Positions 16,553 to 24,781 of a stretch of DNA of 46,253 nt are shown in pieces (positions within the stretch are counted from its first letter, which is position 1; every line of letters starts with the position of its first letter). A model generated the notes under the pieces. It searched no databases and had not been told where the DNA came from. It worked only from the letters and a program-made list of their open reading frames with translations. A program made the position numbers and the translations under genes. Source of the DNA: Puerhibacterium puerhi (lineage in GTDB: Bacteria; Actinomycetota; Actinomycetes; Actinomycetales; Cellulomonadaceae); contig NZ_WUWN01000018.1 of the NCBI RefSeq assembly GCF_009846865.1, forward strand, positions 1-46,253. Reading direction: 5' to 3'.

Positions 16553-17531
16553 TGAGCGGCGCACCGGTCAGGCGCTCGTACGCCTCGAGGTAGCGGTCGC
16601 GGGTGCGCAGCACGACGTCGGCCGGCAGCGCGGGCGGCTCGCCGCCACCCGCACGGTCCCAGCCCGAGGAGGGCGAGGTGAGCCAGTCGCGGACGAACTG
16701 CTTGTCGAAGCTCGGCTGGGCGCGGCCCGGCTGCCACTGGTCGGCCGGCCAGAAGCGCGAGGAGTCGGGGGTGAGCACCTCGTCGCCCAGGACGACCTCG
16801 CCCGTGACGGGGTCGGTGCCGAACTCCAGCTTGGTGTCCGCCAGGACGACGCCGCGCTCGCGCGCGATCTCCTCCGCGCGGGCGTAGACCGCCAGGGTGA
16901 GGTCGCGCAGCGTGCTCGCCGCCGCCTCGCCGACGCGCTCGACGACTGCCGAGAACGGCACGTTCTCGTCGTGCTCGCCGATCTCGGCCTTGGTCGCGGG
17001 CGTGAAGATCGGCTCGGGCAGGCGCGAGCCGTCCACGAGGCCGTCGGGCAGCGGGATGCCCGTCACCTCCCCGGACGCGCGGTACTCGGCCAGCCCCGAG
17101 CCGGTGAGGTAGCCGCGGGCGACGCACTCGACGGGGAACATCTCCAGGCGCCGGCAGATCATCGCCCGCCCGGCCACGACGTCGGGCACCAGCCCGTCGA
17201 AGGGCGCGGCGCTGACCTGCGTGCTGACGACGTGGTTCGGCACCAGGTCGGACAGCTGCTCGAACCACCACAGGCTCAGCTGGGTGAGCACCACGCCCTT
17301 GTCCGGGATGCCGGGGGCGAGCACGTGGTCGTACGCCGAGACGCGGTCGGAGGCGACGACGAGGACGACGTCGCCGAGGGGGTGCGCCCCGCCGAGGGAC
17401 GGCAGGTCGGGCTCGTACAGGTCCCGCACCTTGCCCGAGTAGACGTGCCGCCAGCCAGGCAGGTCGAGCGGGCCGCCGGCGAAGGCCTCGGGGACGTCGT
17501 CAGCAACGTGGTCAGCGCGCGTGTCGGTCAC
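16542..17531 (-). CDS. purC: Phosphoribosylaminoimidazole-succinocarboxamide synthase PurC
   Basis: 329-residue SAICAR synthase that joins aspartate to CAIR with ATP. Family motifs: HVYSGKVRDLYE (nucleotide-binding loop), VVASDRVSAYDHVL, ECVARGYLTGSG, LADTKLEFGTD and DEVLTPDSSRFWP. The C-terminal SFDKQFVRDWL is also typical. The length fits the longer actinobacterial forms. The GTG at 17531 is the first start after a non-coding upstream stretch; no good ribosome site is seen, so the start is reasonable but not certain. purD is upstream on the same strand but separated by 337 bp of repeats, so purC probably has its own promoter. Confidence 0.95.
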   Translation of the reverse strand: MTDTRADHVADDVPEAFAGGPLDLPGWRHVYSGKVRDLYEPDLPSLGGAHPLGDVVLVVASDRVSAYDHVLAPGIPDKGVVLTQLSLWWFEQLSDLVPNHVVSTQVSAAPFDGLVPDVVAGRAMICRRLEMFPVECVARGYLTGSGLAEYRASGEVTGIPLPDGLVDGSRLPEPIFTPATKAEIGEHDENVPFSAVVERVGEAAASTLRDLTLAVYARAEEIARERGVVLADTKLEFGTDPVTGEVVLGDEVLTPDSSRFWPADQWQPGRAQPSFDKQFVRDWLTSPSSGWDRAGGGEPPALPADVVLRTRDRYLEAYERLTGAPLSRR

Positions 17532-17595
17532 CCGGTCAGTGTCCCATCCCGCCGGCGGACGACGGCGCCGCGTCCCGCGGGCGGCGCCCCGGCGG

Positions 17596-17678
17596 TCGGC
17601 GCCGGTGTCTGGTGCGGTCGGCGCCCCGCCGCTCGGCGCCGGTGTCTGGTGCGGTCGGCGCCCCGTCGCTCGGCGCCG
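17596..17678. repeat. 37-bp tandem repeat
   Basis: Two almost identical units, 17596-17632 and 17633-17669, begin TCGGCGCCGGTGTCTGGTGC. A third, partial copy begins at 17670. Only one base differs between the full units. Each unit contains GGCGCC palindromes. Confidence 0.8.
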
Positions 17679-17681
17679 CGT

Positions 17682-17749
17682 TCTGTTCGGTGAATCGTTG
17701 GCTGATCGGTGATCCGGATCGCCGATCAGCCAACGATTCACCGAACAGA
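17682..17749. repeat. 68-bp near-perfect palindrome downstream of purD
   Basis: 28-bp perfect outer arms (17682-17709 and 17722-17749, starting TCTGTTCGGTGAATCG), one T/G mismatch, and a self-complementary centre GATCCGGATC. The arm has 15 G+C of 28 bases, clearly lower than the surroundings. It lies 120 nt past the purD stop and could end purD transcription, but its length and composition are unlike a simple terminator. Confidence 0.85.
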
Positions 17750-17752
17750 CGC

Positions 17753-17773
17753 GGGGCGGGGCGCGGGGCGGGG
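17753..17773 (+). other. G-quadruplex-capable run
   Basis: Four GGGG runs separated by 1-3 nt (GGGGCGGGGCGCGGGG and a further GGGG), directly beside the 68-bp palindrome. Quadruplex formation is inferred from the pattern only. Confidence 0.5.
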
Positions 17774-17868
17774 CGCGGTGCCGCGCGGTGCGGGGCTCGG
17801 TGCGGCCGGGGCGGAGTGCGGGGCCCGGCGGGGTGCGCCGGGGCGGGGCGGGCGCCCGGCCGGACGTG

Positions 17869-19158
17869 TCAGCCCGCCGTCGGGACCGTGACCTCGCCCC
17901 GCGCCGCCCTGAGCGCGATGTCCGTGCGGTGGTGGGAGCCGGCGAGCCCGATGCGGGCCACGCCGTCGTAGGCGAGCCGGCGCGCGGCGTCGAGGTCCGC
18001 ACCGCGCGCGACGACTGACAGCACCCGCCCGCCGGAGGCGACCAGCGCGCCGCCGGACGTCGCCGTGCCGGCGTGCAGCACGTGCACGCCGTCGAGCGCC
18101 TCGGCGTCCTCGATCCCGGTGATCGGGTCGCCCTTGCGCGGCGTGCCCGGGTAGCCGGCGGCTGCGACGACGACGTTGACGACGGCGTCGTCCGACCAGC
18201 GCAGCGGCTCCAGGTCGCCGAGCCCGCCGGTGGCGGCGGCGTGCAGCACCGACGACAGGGGCGTGGCCAGCCGGGCCAGCACCACCTGGGTCTCGGGGTC
18301 GCCGAACCGGGCGTTGAACTCCACCACCCGCGTGCCGCGGGAGGTCAGGGCCAGGCCCACGTAGAGCACGCCGGCGAACGGGGTGCCGCGGCGGGCCATC
18401 TCGTCGACCGTCGGCTGCGCGATCCGCTCCAGGACCTCGTCGACGAGGCCGGCGGGCGCCCAGTCGAGCGGCGAGTACGCGCCCATGCCGCCGGTGTTCG
18501 GGCCGGCGTCGTCGTCGCCGACGCGCTTGAAGTCCTGGGCGGGCACGAGCGGCACCACGGTGGCGCCGTCGCTGATGCAGAACAGGGAGACCTCGGGCCC
18601 GTCGAGGTACTCCTCGACGACGACGCGGCCGGCGCCGCCGGCGGCCCCGAGAGCGGCCTCGGCGTGGGCGAGGGCGGCGGCGCGGTCGGCGGTGACGACG
18701 ACGCCCTTGCCGGCGGCCAGGCCGTCGTCCTTGACCACGTGCGGGGCGCCGAAGTCGTCCAGCGCGTCGGCGACCTCGGCCAGGGTCGTGCACACGTGCG
18801 CCCGGGCGGTCGGCACGTCGGCGGCGGCCATGACCTCCTTGGCGAACGCCTTGGACCCCTCGAGGCGCGCCGCCTCGGCCGAGGGGCCGAAGCACGGGAT
18901 CCCGGCGGCGCGGACGGCGTCGGCGACGCCGGCCACCAGCGGGGCCTCGGGCCCGACGACGACCAGCTCCGCGCCCAGCGAGGTCGCCAGGGCGGCGACG
19001 GCGGCGCCGTCGTTCGCGTCCACCGCGTGGAGCGTCGCCTCCCGGCCGATGCCCGGGTTGCCGGGCGCCGCGTGGAGCTCGTGGCCCCCGGGCTCGCCCG
19101 CCAGGGCGTGGACGATGGCGTGCTCGCGAGCACCGTTCCCGACGACGAGGATCTTCAC
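17869..19158 (-). CDS. purD: Phosphoribosylamine-glycine ligase PurD
   Basis: 429-residue ATP-grasp enzyme that makes glycinamide ribonucleotide. It opens with MKILVVGNGAREHAIVHAL and shows APGNPGIGREA, GPEAPLVAGVAD, VVKDDGLAAGKGVVV (ATP-binding loop), EEYLDGPEVSLF, NTGGMGAYSP and EFNARFGDPETQ (metal-binding Glu/Asn). Domains run in the normal N, ATP-grasp A/B, C order and the length is standard. The start is the GTG at 19158 with TACACT ending 8 nt upstream, so the message is probably leaderless. purA lies upstream behind a terminator, so purD is an independent unit. Confidence 0.97.
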   Translation of the reverse strand: MKILVVGNGAREHAIVHALAGEPGGHELHAAPGNPGIGREATLHAVDANDGAAVAALATSLGAELVVVGPEAPLVAGVADAVRAAGIPCFGPSAEAARLEGSKAFAKEVMAAADVPTARAHVCTTLAEVADALDDFGAPHVVKDDGLAAGKGVVVTADRAAALAHAEAALGAAGGAGRVVVEEYLDGPEVSLFCISDGATVVPLVPAQDFKRVGDDDAGPNTGGMGAYSPLDWAPAGLVDEVLERIAQPTVDEMARRGTPFAGVLYVGLALTSRGTRVVEFNARFGDPETQVVLARLATPLSSVLHAAATGGLGDLEPLRWSDDAVVNVVVAAAGYPGTPRKGDPITGIEDAEALDGVHVLHAGTATSGGALVASGGRVLSVVARGADLDAARRLAYDGVARIGLAGSHHRTDIALRAARGEVTVPTAG

Positions 19159-19166
19159 GGGCGCCC

Positions 19167-19172
19167 AGTGTA
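19167..19172 (-). promoter_or_regulatory. -10 box (TACACT) for leaderless purD
   Basis: On the minus strand TACACT ends 8 nt before the GTG at 19158. Confidence 0.45.
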
Positions 19173-19192
19173 GGTGGGTGCCCGGGACGCAC

Positions 19193-19249
19193 GACGCGCC
19201 CGCCCGGTCCGCGGCCAGGGCGGCCGGGGACGTGCCGGGCGGGCGCGTC
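19193..19249 (-). terminator. Terminator-like hairpin after purA
   Basis: 15-bp perfect arms (GACGCGCCCGCCCGG at 19193-19207 with 19235-19249) and a 27-nt loop that can itself fold. It begins 24 nt past the purA stop. Confidence 0.6.
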
Positions 19250-19273
19250 GGGTCAGCGACCGGGGGGCGCCGG

Positions 19274-20566
19274 TCAGCGACCGTGGATGAGGTCGTGCAC
19301 GGGGATGATCTCGTCGCGGCGCGGGCCGACGCCCACCGCGGAGATCCGCGTGCCGGAGACGCTCTCGAGGAACTTCAGGTACTCCTGGGCGTTCTTCGGC
19401 AGGTCCTCGATGGTGCGGGCGTGGGAGATGTCCTCCCACCAGCCCGGCAGCTCCTCGTAGATCGGCACGGCGTGGTGGAACGCGGTCTGGTCGTCGGGCA
19501 TCTCGTCGTAGCGGGTGCCGTCGACGTCGTACGCCACGCACACCGGCACCTTGTCCATGCCGGTGAGCACGTCGAGCTTGGTGACGACGAGGTCCGTCAG
19601 GCCGTTGACGCGCGAGGCGTAGCGGGCGATGACGGCGTCGTACCAGCCGGTGCGGCGCGCGCGGCCGGTGGTGACGCCGTACTCGCCGCCGGTCTTGCGC
19701 AGGTACTCGCCGGAGTCGTCGAACAGCTCGGTCGGGAACGGCCCCTCGCCCACGCGGGTGGTGTAGGCCTTGATGACGCCGATGACCGAGTCGACCCGGG
19801 TGGGGCCGATGCCGGAGCCGGTGACGGCGCCGCCGGCGGTGGCGCTCGACGACGTCACGAACGGGTAGGTGCCGTGGTCGATGTCGAGCATCGTGGCCTG
19901 GCCGGCCTCGAACAGCACGGTCTTGCCGGCGTCGAGGGCCTGGTTGAGCACCAGCGGGGTGTTCGCGACCATCGGCTTGAGGCGCTCGGCGTACGCCAGC
20001 AGCTCGTCGACCGTCTGGTCCACGTCCACGGCGCGGCGGTTGTAGACCTTCACCAGCAGGTGGTTCTTCTGGTTCAGCGAGCCCTCGACCTTGTCCCGCA
20101 GGATCTTCGGGTCGAACAGGTCGGAGATCCGGATGCCGACGCGGTTGATCTTGTCCGCGTACGCCGGGCCGATGCCGCGGCCCGTGGTGCCGATCTTGCG
20201 CTTGCCGAGGAACCGCTCCGTCACCTTGTCGATGGTGCGGTGGTAGCCGGTGATGACGTGCGCCTGGCTCGAGACCAGCAGGCGCGAGACGTCGACGCCG
20301 CGCGCGATGAGCGCGTCGAGCTCCTCGAACAGCACCTCGATGTCGACGACGACGCCGTTGCCGATGACCGGCGTGACGCCCGGCGACAGGATGCCCGAGG
20401 GCAGCAGGTGCAGGGCGTACTTCTCGTCCCCGATGACGACCGTGTGCCCGGCGTTGTTGCCGCCGTTGAACTTCACCACGTAGTCGACGCGGGACCCGAG
20501 CAGGTCCGTCGCCTTGCCCTTGCCCTCATCGCCCCACTGGGCACCGACGAGCACGACCGCTGGCAT
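19274..20566 (-). CDS. purA: Adenylosuccinate synthetase PurA
   Basis: 430-residue GTP-dependent enzyme that converts IMP and aspartate to adenylosuccinate. All signatures are present: [15 protein letters not shown] (P-loop with catalytic Asp), [13 protein letters not shown] (catalytic His), [47 protein letters not shown] and [10 protein letters not shown]. The ATG at 20566 has an AAGAGGGA ribosome site. A TAAACT box lies on the minus strand at 20636-20641. The DNA at the stop codon (TCAGCGACCG) is repeated 21 bp further on. It provides the AMP branch for the purine genes around it. Confidence 0.97.
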   Translation of the reverse strand: MPAVVLVGAQWGDEGKGKATDLLGSRVDYVVKFNGGNNAGHTVVIGDEKYALHLLPSGILSPGVTPVIGNGVVVDIEVLFEELDALIARGVDVSRLLVSSQAHVITGYHRTIDKVTERFLGKRKIGTTGRGIGPAYADKINRVGIRISDLFDPKILRDKVEGSLNQKNHLLVKVYNRRAVDVDQTVDELLAYAERLKPMVANTPLVLNQALDAGKTVLFEAGQATMLDIDHGTYPFVTSSSATAGGAVTGSGIGPTRVDSVIGVIKAYTTRVGEGPFPTELFDDSGEYLRKTGGEYGVTTGRARRTGWYDAVIARYASRVNGLTDLVVTKLDVLTGMDKVPVCVAYDVDGTRYDEMPDDQTAFHHAVPIYEELPGWWEDISHARTIEDLPKNAQEYLKFLESVSGTRISAVGVGPRRDEIIPVHDLIHGR

Positions 20567-20681
20567 GGGGGATCCCTCTTCCCTAGGTAGACGAGGCCGG
20601 CGCCCGCCTCCTGGCGGCGGCCCGACCGCCTGCCGAGTTTACCCTCTCGTGACCTTTCCCCGGAGGGGAAGGCCCGAGGCG

Positions 20682-20753
20682 GTGGACGACGTCGCGGGGC
20701 GGCCGGTGGAGGACACCGCGGGCGGGCCGGTGGCCGACGCCGCCGGCGGGCCC
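20682..20753. repeat. 24-bp tandem repeat, three units
   Basis: Units start with GTG at 20682, 20706 and 20730, each of the form GTGGNNGACNNCGCGGGCGGGCCG with a few changes; GTCACC starts the next position. As a plus-strand reading it would give VDDVAGRP-like octapeptides, but no start or wider gene supports coding. It lies between the purA start and the DUF3151 stop. Confidence 0.6.
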
Positions 20754-20777
20754 GTCACCAGGCGCGATGCCCGCGCG

Positions 20778-21236
20778 TCAGCGCAGGCCGGCGACCTCGG
20801 CGGAGGAGGTGCCGGAGTCGACGAGGAACTGCTTGCAGCGCTCGACCTCCTCCGTCTCGCCGATGAGCTCGGCGGCCGTGGCCAGCGCCAGCAGCGCGCG
20901 CAGGAAGCCCTGGTTCGGCGCGTGGTCGGCCGGGATCGGGCCGCGCCCGCGCCAGCCGGCCCGCCGCAGCGCGTCGAGGCCCCGGTGGTAGCCGGTGCGC
21001 GCGTAGGCGTACGCCGTCACGACACGAGCGGTGCCCAGCTCGGCCCGCTCGTCGCCGCCGTAGCCCTCGAGCGTGTCCTCGGCCAGCGCCGCCCAGGCGA
21101 GCGACGACGACGGGTGGGCCGCGGCGAGCGCCGCGGGGTCCTCGCCGGCGTCGAGGCCGGCGGCCACCTCGGGGTGCTCGTCGGGCAGCAGCGTGGGCTC
21201 GGGGGCCAGCAGGTCGGGCCGCGGGGAGTCGCTCAT
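20778..21236 (-). CDS. DUF3151 family protein
   Basis: 152 residues, highly similar in layout to the actinobacterial DUF3151 family. The family is conserved next to purA and the class II aldolase gene, but its function is unknown. Visible features are LLAPEPTLLPDEHPEV, PSSSLAWAALAEDTL, VTAYAYARTGYHRGLDALRR, GWRGRGPIPADHAPNQGFLR and the C-terminal CKQFLVDSGTSSAEVAGL. It appears helical, cytoplasmic and TPR-like. The ATG at 21236 fits the family start; there is no ribosome site, and GACGAT ends 6 nt upstream. Confidence 0.85.
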   Translation of the reverse strand: MSDSPRPDLLAPEPTLLPDEHPEVAAGLDAGEDPAALAAAHPSSSLAWAALAEDTLEGYGGDERAELGTARVVTAYAYARTGYHRGLDALRRAGWRGRGPIPADHAPNQGFLRALLALATAAELIGETEEVERCKQFLVDSGTSSAEVAGLR

Positions 21237-21361
21237 GGCCCCATCGTCCCACCGCGGCCCCGGGCGCGTCGGGCGCCCCGCCGCCACGCCGCCACCCCGC
21301 CGCGGTCCGGCCACCGCGCCGCCGCGGTCCCGCCACCGCGCGTGCGCCCCGCGCCAGCACG

Positions 21362-21367
21362 TAGGCT
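21362..21367 (+). promoter_or_regulatory. -10 box (TAGGCT) for the leaderless STAS gene
   Basis: TAGGCT ends 7 nt before the ATG at 21375; no ribosome site is present. Confidence 0.5.
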
Positions 21368-21374
21368 CGATCAC

Positions 21375-21791
21375 ATGATCGAGATCGCGACGTCCTCGAC
21401 GACTGCGACGCTCGTGATCGCCGGAGACCTCGACCTCGCTGAGCGGGACCAGTTCCCGGAGATCGCGGCGCGGGTCGTCGGGCTGCGACGTCAGCTGCTG
21501 GTCATCGACATGTGCCGGGTCACCTTCATGGACTCCACCGGCGCGGCGTTCCTCATCTCCCTGGCCGACGCCGGCCGCAAGCGGGGCGGGGCCACCGTCC
21601 TGCGCGGCGCCGACGAGCGCGACCTGTTCGTGCTGGAGGTCTGCGGGGCGCTCGACCTGTTCCGCGTCGACGCCGACCACCGCTGCGACCCGGCGTCCAT
21701 GCCCGCGACGCCGCCGCGGCCCACCAGCGCCCAGCCCCCGGCGTACGGCGGCCGCCGCGCCGCGCTGTCCCAGCGCCGTCGGCGCGCCTGA
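21375..21791 (+). CDS. STAS-domain anti-sigma factor antagonist (first copy)
   Basis: 138 residues. Residues 1-100 form a STAS domain: ATLVIAGDLDLAERDQF, LLVIDMCRVTFMDSTGAAFL, with the phosphorylatable Ser54 (or the adjacent Thr) in the DSTG loop. An Arg/Pro-rich tail of about 35 residues follows. In partner switching, the dephosphorylated form would bind an anti-sigma kinase and free a sigma factor. It is convergent with the PAS-GAF-PP2C-HATPase gene (50 bp between stops), which is its likely phosphatase and perhaps its kinase. It belongs with the second STAS gene on the other side. Confidence 0.85.
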   Translation: MIEIATSSTTATLVIAGDLDLAERDQFPEIAARVVGLRRQLLVIDMCRVTFMDSTGAAFLISLADAGRKRGGATVLRGADERDLFVLEVCGALDLFRVDADHRCDPASMPATPPRPTSAQPPAYGGRRAALSQRRRRA

Positions 21792-21809
21792 GCCCGCCGC
21801 GTCGACGCC

Positions 21810-21857
21810 TCAGGCGGACGGCTCGTCAGGCGGACGGCTCGTCAGGCGGACGGCTCG
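21810..21857. repeat. 16-bp tandem triplication over the PP2C gene stop
   Basis: TCAGGCGGACGGCTCG occurs three times in tandem (21810, 21826, 21842). The copy at 21842 holds the gene's stop codon on the minus strand. Because 16 is not a multiple of 3, the three TGA triplets fall in three different frames. Confidence 0.85.
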
Positions 21858-24256
21858 GCGACGCGCCCCTCGGGCGCACCGGCGTGCCCGCCGTCCGCGG
21901 GCCGCCCCGCCTCCGCCCCAGCCTCGCCCGCGACGCCGGGGCCGGCCCCGGGCTGCCGGAGCCGGGCCCACACGAGCTTGCCCGTGGCCGTGGGGCGCCA
22001 GCCCCAGTCGGCCAGCCGCTCCACGATCTGCATGCCGAAGCCGCCCATGCGATGGGCGTGGCCGTCCGTGGCGACGGGCGGGGCGGGGTTGGAGTCCTCG
22101 ACCTCGATGCGCAGACCCTCGCCGGTGTCATAGAGGCGCAGCGCCACGTTGCCCCAGCCGTGCAGCACGCCGTTGGCCACCAGCTCGGAGACCACCAGCT
22201 CGGCCGCCGCCGACTCCGCGATGCCCCACGCCTCGCACGAGCGCAGCACCGCGTGGCGGGCCCGTCCGATGGAGGTCGGCTCGCTGGGCAGCAGCCAGCG
22301 CCGCGAGCGCGGGCTGAGCGTGCGGCCCGCCGCGGCGTCGTTGACCGGGTCGGGCACGCGTACGACGACGAGCGCGACGTCGTCCTCCGGGGCGTCGGCG
22401 AGCCGGGCGAGCAGCTCCTCCCCCACCCCGGCGGCGTCCCGGGCAGTGATCCGCCCGGAGGTCTCGACGAGCGCGTCGAGCCCCGTGCGCAGCGAGCGGT
22501 CGCGCCGCTCGATGAGCCCGTCGGTGTACAGCAGCAGCACGTCGCCCGGGCGCAGCTCCGCGGTCGCGGTGGTCCGCTCGGCGAACCCGAAGCCGACCAG
22601 CGAGCCGCCGACGGCGGCGAGCTGGTGCACCTGCCCGTCCCGCAGCAGCAACGGCGGCAGGTGCCCGGCACGGGTGTACTCCACGGCCCAGGTCTGGCCG
22701 GCGGCGCCCCGGTCGCCCTCGGCGTCCGACGTCGAGCGGCGCAGCGCCGCGTAGACGAGGCTCGCCGAGCGCGGCACGCGCATGCCCCGGACCAGCTGGT
22801 CCACCCGGTCCAGCACCACGCCGGGCGTCGTGAGCTCGTACGCGTACGAGCGCACCACCGAGCGCAGCTGGCCCATCGCCGCGGCCGCCTCGACGTCGTG
22901 CCCCACGACGTCGCCGATCACCAGGCCCACCGTGGTGTCGTCGATCTGCAGCACGTCGTACCAGTCGCCGCCCACCTGCGCGTGCTCGGAGTTGGGCGCG
23001 TAGTAGGTCCACACGTCCAGGCCGGTGACGTCGGCCTGCTCGGGGAGCATGGCCCGCTGCAGGGCCTCGGCGAGCCGGTGCTCGCGCGCGTACAGCCGGA
23101 CGTTGTCGATGGCGGTGCCGGCGCGGCGGGCGAGCACCTCGACGACGGTGCGCACGTCCCCGGACTCCGGCTCCTGGCGCTCCTGCGACGCCCAGGCCGG
23201 CACCTCGGCCGGCGCGTCGGCGGGCGCACCGGCGTCGTCGCCGGGCCACGTGACCAGCAGCCCGAGCACCTGCCGCCGCCCGCCCACGGCGTGCACGACG
23301 ACCGAGCCCGGCCGTGCGCCGGTCTCGGCGCCGATGCGGCGCACCAGGTCGCGGCGCAGCCAGCCGGACGCCGAGAACGGCGGGTAGGCGACGTCGAGGC
23401 GCAGCGCGACCGGCCCGTCGACCAGCCCGTCGAGGAGGTCCTGCACGGCGTCGACCGCCTCGGCGCCGCGCGTGGGCACCGACGGGTCGTCCTCCAGCGC
23501 GTCGAGCGCCGCGTCGCCGACGTGGCGGGCGTGCCGGCGACCGCGACCGCTCGGCGGGGCGGCGACGTCGATGCCCTCCGCGAAGACCAGGCCGTCGTCG
23601 TTGAGGTAGAAGCCCGCCCACGGCACGAGGCTGCGCAGCAGGGCGGCGATCTCCCGCAGGGCGTACGGGTGGTCCAGGTCAGCCAGGAGCTCGGTGGACC
23701 GGGCGACGAGGGCGAGGTCGGCGCGCTCGCGGCGCTCGACCTCGAGGGAACGCTGCTGCGCCGACTGCTCGTCCACGAGCCGCGAGACGTCGATGCTCAC
23801 CATGAGGTAGTGGGTCACCGCACCGGCGGCGTCCTGCCGGGGCGTGAACGTGGTCAGCGCCCAGTACGTCGCGCCGTCCCGGCGCCGGTACTGCAGCGTG
23901 ACGGTGACGACGTCGCCGCGGGCCAGCCCGGCGCGCAGGTCGTCGTCGGCGCCGGGGTCGGCGAGCAGCGCGACGAGGCCGCCGAGACCGCCGGCCGGCG
24001 CACCGGCGCCGTCGTTCCCGGCTCCGTCGTTCCCGGCACCGTCGTTCCCGGTGAGATCGCTCTCGTTGAGGTTGCTGCCGGCGAGGTCGTCGAGGCGGTA
24101 GCCGGTGGCGGTGGTGAAGGCCTGGTTCGCCCACAGCAGGGGCATGCCGGCGTCGTACGGGCCGGTCAGGAGCACGGGGACCGACGTCGCGGCGGCGATG
24201 TCGGCCAGGACGGACGGGTCCCCGCGCCACTGTGACGGACCGGACAAATCCGTCAT
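21842..24256 (-). CDS. PAS-GAF-PP2C(SpoIIE)-HATPase regulatory phosphatase/kinase
   Basis: 804-residue cytoplasmic signalling protein. The N-terminal PAS (about 15-150) has LLWANQAFTTATGYRLDDLAG; the site where LOV domains have NCRFLQ reads NLNESDL, so no photoactive Cys. It carries an inserted triple GNDGA repeat. A GAF domain (about 170-375) is followed by a linker helix and the SpoIIE-type PP2C domain (about 390-620) with GGDWYDV, LVIGDVVGHDVEAA and LYTDGLIERRD metal-binding Asps. The C-terminal HATPase (about 650-770) has SELVANGVLHG and GGFGMQIVERLADWGW. It can plausibly both dephosphorylate and phosphorylate the flanking STAS proteins; which reaction dominates is unknown. The ATG at 24256 lies just past a divergent promoter region. 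Confidence 0.92.
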   Translation of the reverse strand: MTDLSGPSQWRGDPSVLADIAAATSVPVLLTGPYDAGMPLLWANQAFTTATGYRLDDLAGSNLNESDLTGNDGAGNDGAGNDGAGAPAGGLGGLVALLADPGADDDLRAGLARGDVVTVTLQYRRRDGATYWALTTFTPRQDAAGAVTHYLMVSIDVSRLVDEQSAQQRSLEVERRERADLALVARSTELLADLDHPYALREIAALLRSLVPWAGFYLNDDGLVFAEGIDVAAPPSGRGRRHARHVGDAALDALEDDPSVPTRGAEAVDAVQDLLDGLVDGPVALRLDVAYPPFSASGWLRRDLVRRIGAETGARPGSVVVHAVGGRRQVLGLLVTWPGDDAGAPADAPAEVPAWASQERQEPESGDVRTVVEVLARRAGTAIDNVRLYAREHRLAEALQRAMLPEQADVTGLDVWTYYAPNSEHAQVGGDWYDVLQIDDTTVGLVIGDVVGHDVEAAAAMGQLRSVVRSYAYELTTPGVVLDRVDQLVRGMRVPRSASLVYAALRRSTSDAEGDRGAAGQTWAVEYTRAGHLPPLLLRDGQVHQLAAVGGSLVGFGFAERTTATAELRPGDVLLLYTDGLIERRDRSLRTGLDALVETSGRITARDAAGVGEELLARLADAPEDDVALVVVRVPDPVNDAAAGRTLSPRSRRWLLPSEPTSIGRARHAVLRSCEAWGIAESAAAELVVSELVANGVLHGWGNVALRLYDTGEGLRIEVEDSNPAPPVATDGHAHRMGGFGMQIVERLADWGWRPTATGKLVWARLRQPGAGPGVAGEAGAEAGRPADGGHAGAPEGRVAEPSA

Positions 24257-24381
24257 TGCGCCTCCGCCGTCCCGAGTCGTAGGTGAAGATGGTGTTCCTG
24301 CAGGTCAATCAAACCGTAGTGTGGTGCCTGACGAGGCGCGAGGGATGCGCAGCAGGCACCCGGGGGGCTGGAAGGAGCACC

Positions 24382-24780
24382 GTGCGCGACGGAACGGAAC
24401 CGAAGGCGGCCGCGATGAGCGGCACGGAGACCGACGACCACCTGCCGTCGGACGGTGACCCGGCGAGCGTCCACCTCATCGTGGGCACGACCCGGGCGCG
24501 CATCGTGCTGTCCGGCGAGATCGACGCGGACATCGGCCCGGAGCTGGGCGAGGCGGTCGCCGAGGCGGAGGCCTCGGGCCTGCCGGTCGAGATCGACGCG
24601 CACCACATCACCTTCATGGACTCCTCGGGCGTCGCGTTCCTCGCGCGCCTCGCGTCGCGGATGCCGCACAAGGTGCGCATCCTGCGCGCGCCGCCCACGG
24701 TGAAGTTCCTCCTCGAGGTGACCCGGATCGGCGAGATGCTCGAGATCGTCGACACCGACGAGGGCTTCGACGTCCAGTGA
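24382..24780 (+). CDS. STAS-domain anti-sigma factor antagonist (second copy)
   Basis: 132 residues. A STAS domain spans about residues 30-130: RIVLSGEIDADIGPELGEAV, VEIDAHHITFMDSSGVAFLA, with Ser81/Ser82 in the DSSG phosphorylation loop, and KVRILRAPPTVKFLLEVTRI. The GTG at 24382 is chosen because GGAAGGAG lies directly upstream; an ATG at 24416 is the alternative. It is divergent from the PP2C-HATPase gene (125 bp apart), so the pair probably shares regulation. It differs from the first STAS gene in lacking the Arg-rich tail, which suggests the two serve different anti-sigma partners. Confidence 0.87.
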   Translation: MRDGTEPKAAAMSGTETDDHLPSDGDPASVHLIVGTTRARIVLSGEIDADIGPELGEAVAEAEASGLPVEIDAHHITFMDSSGVAFLARLASRMPHKVRILRAPPTVKFLLEVTRIGEMLEIVDTDEGFDVQ

Positions 24781-24781
24781 C

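Larger units (their letters stand above)
17532..17868. other. Repeat-filled intergenic gap between purC and purD
   Basis: 337 bp without a gene. From left to right it holds a 37-bp tandem repeat (17596-17669 plus a partial copy), a 68-bp near-perfect palindrome (17682-17749) and a G-rich stretch with four GGGG runs (17753-17773) followed by degenerate GCGGTGC units. Open frames crossing it have no protein-like sequence. Confidence 0.7.

Noticed and set aside
21842-24256. LOV photoreceptor in the PP2C protein
   Set aside because: The photoactive Cys motif NCRFLQ is replaced by NLNESDL.
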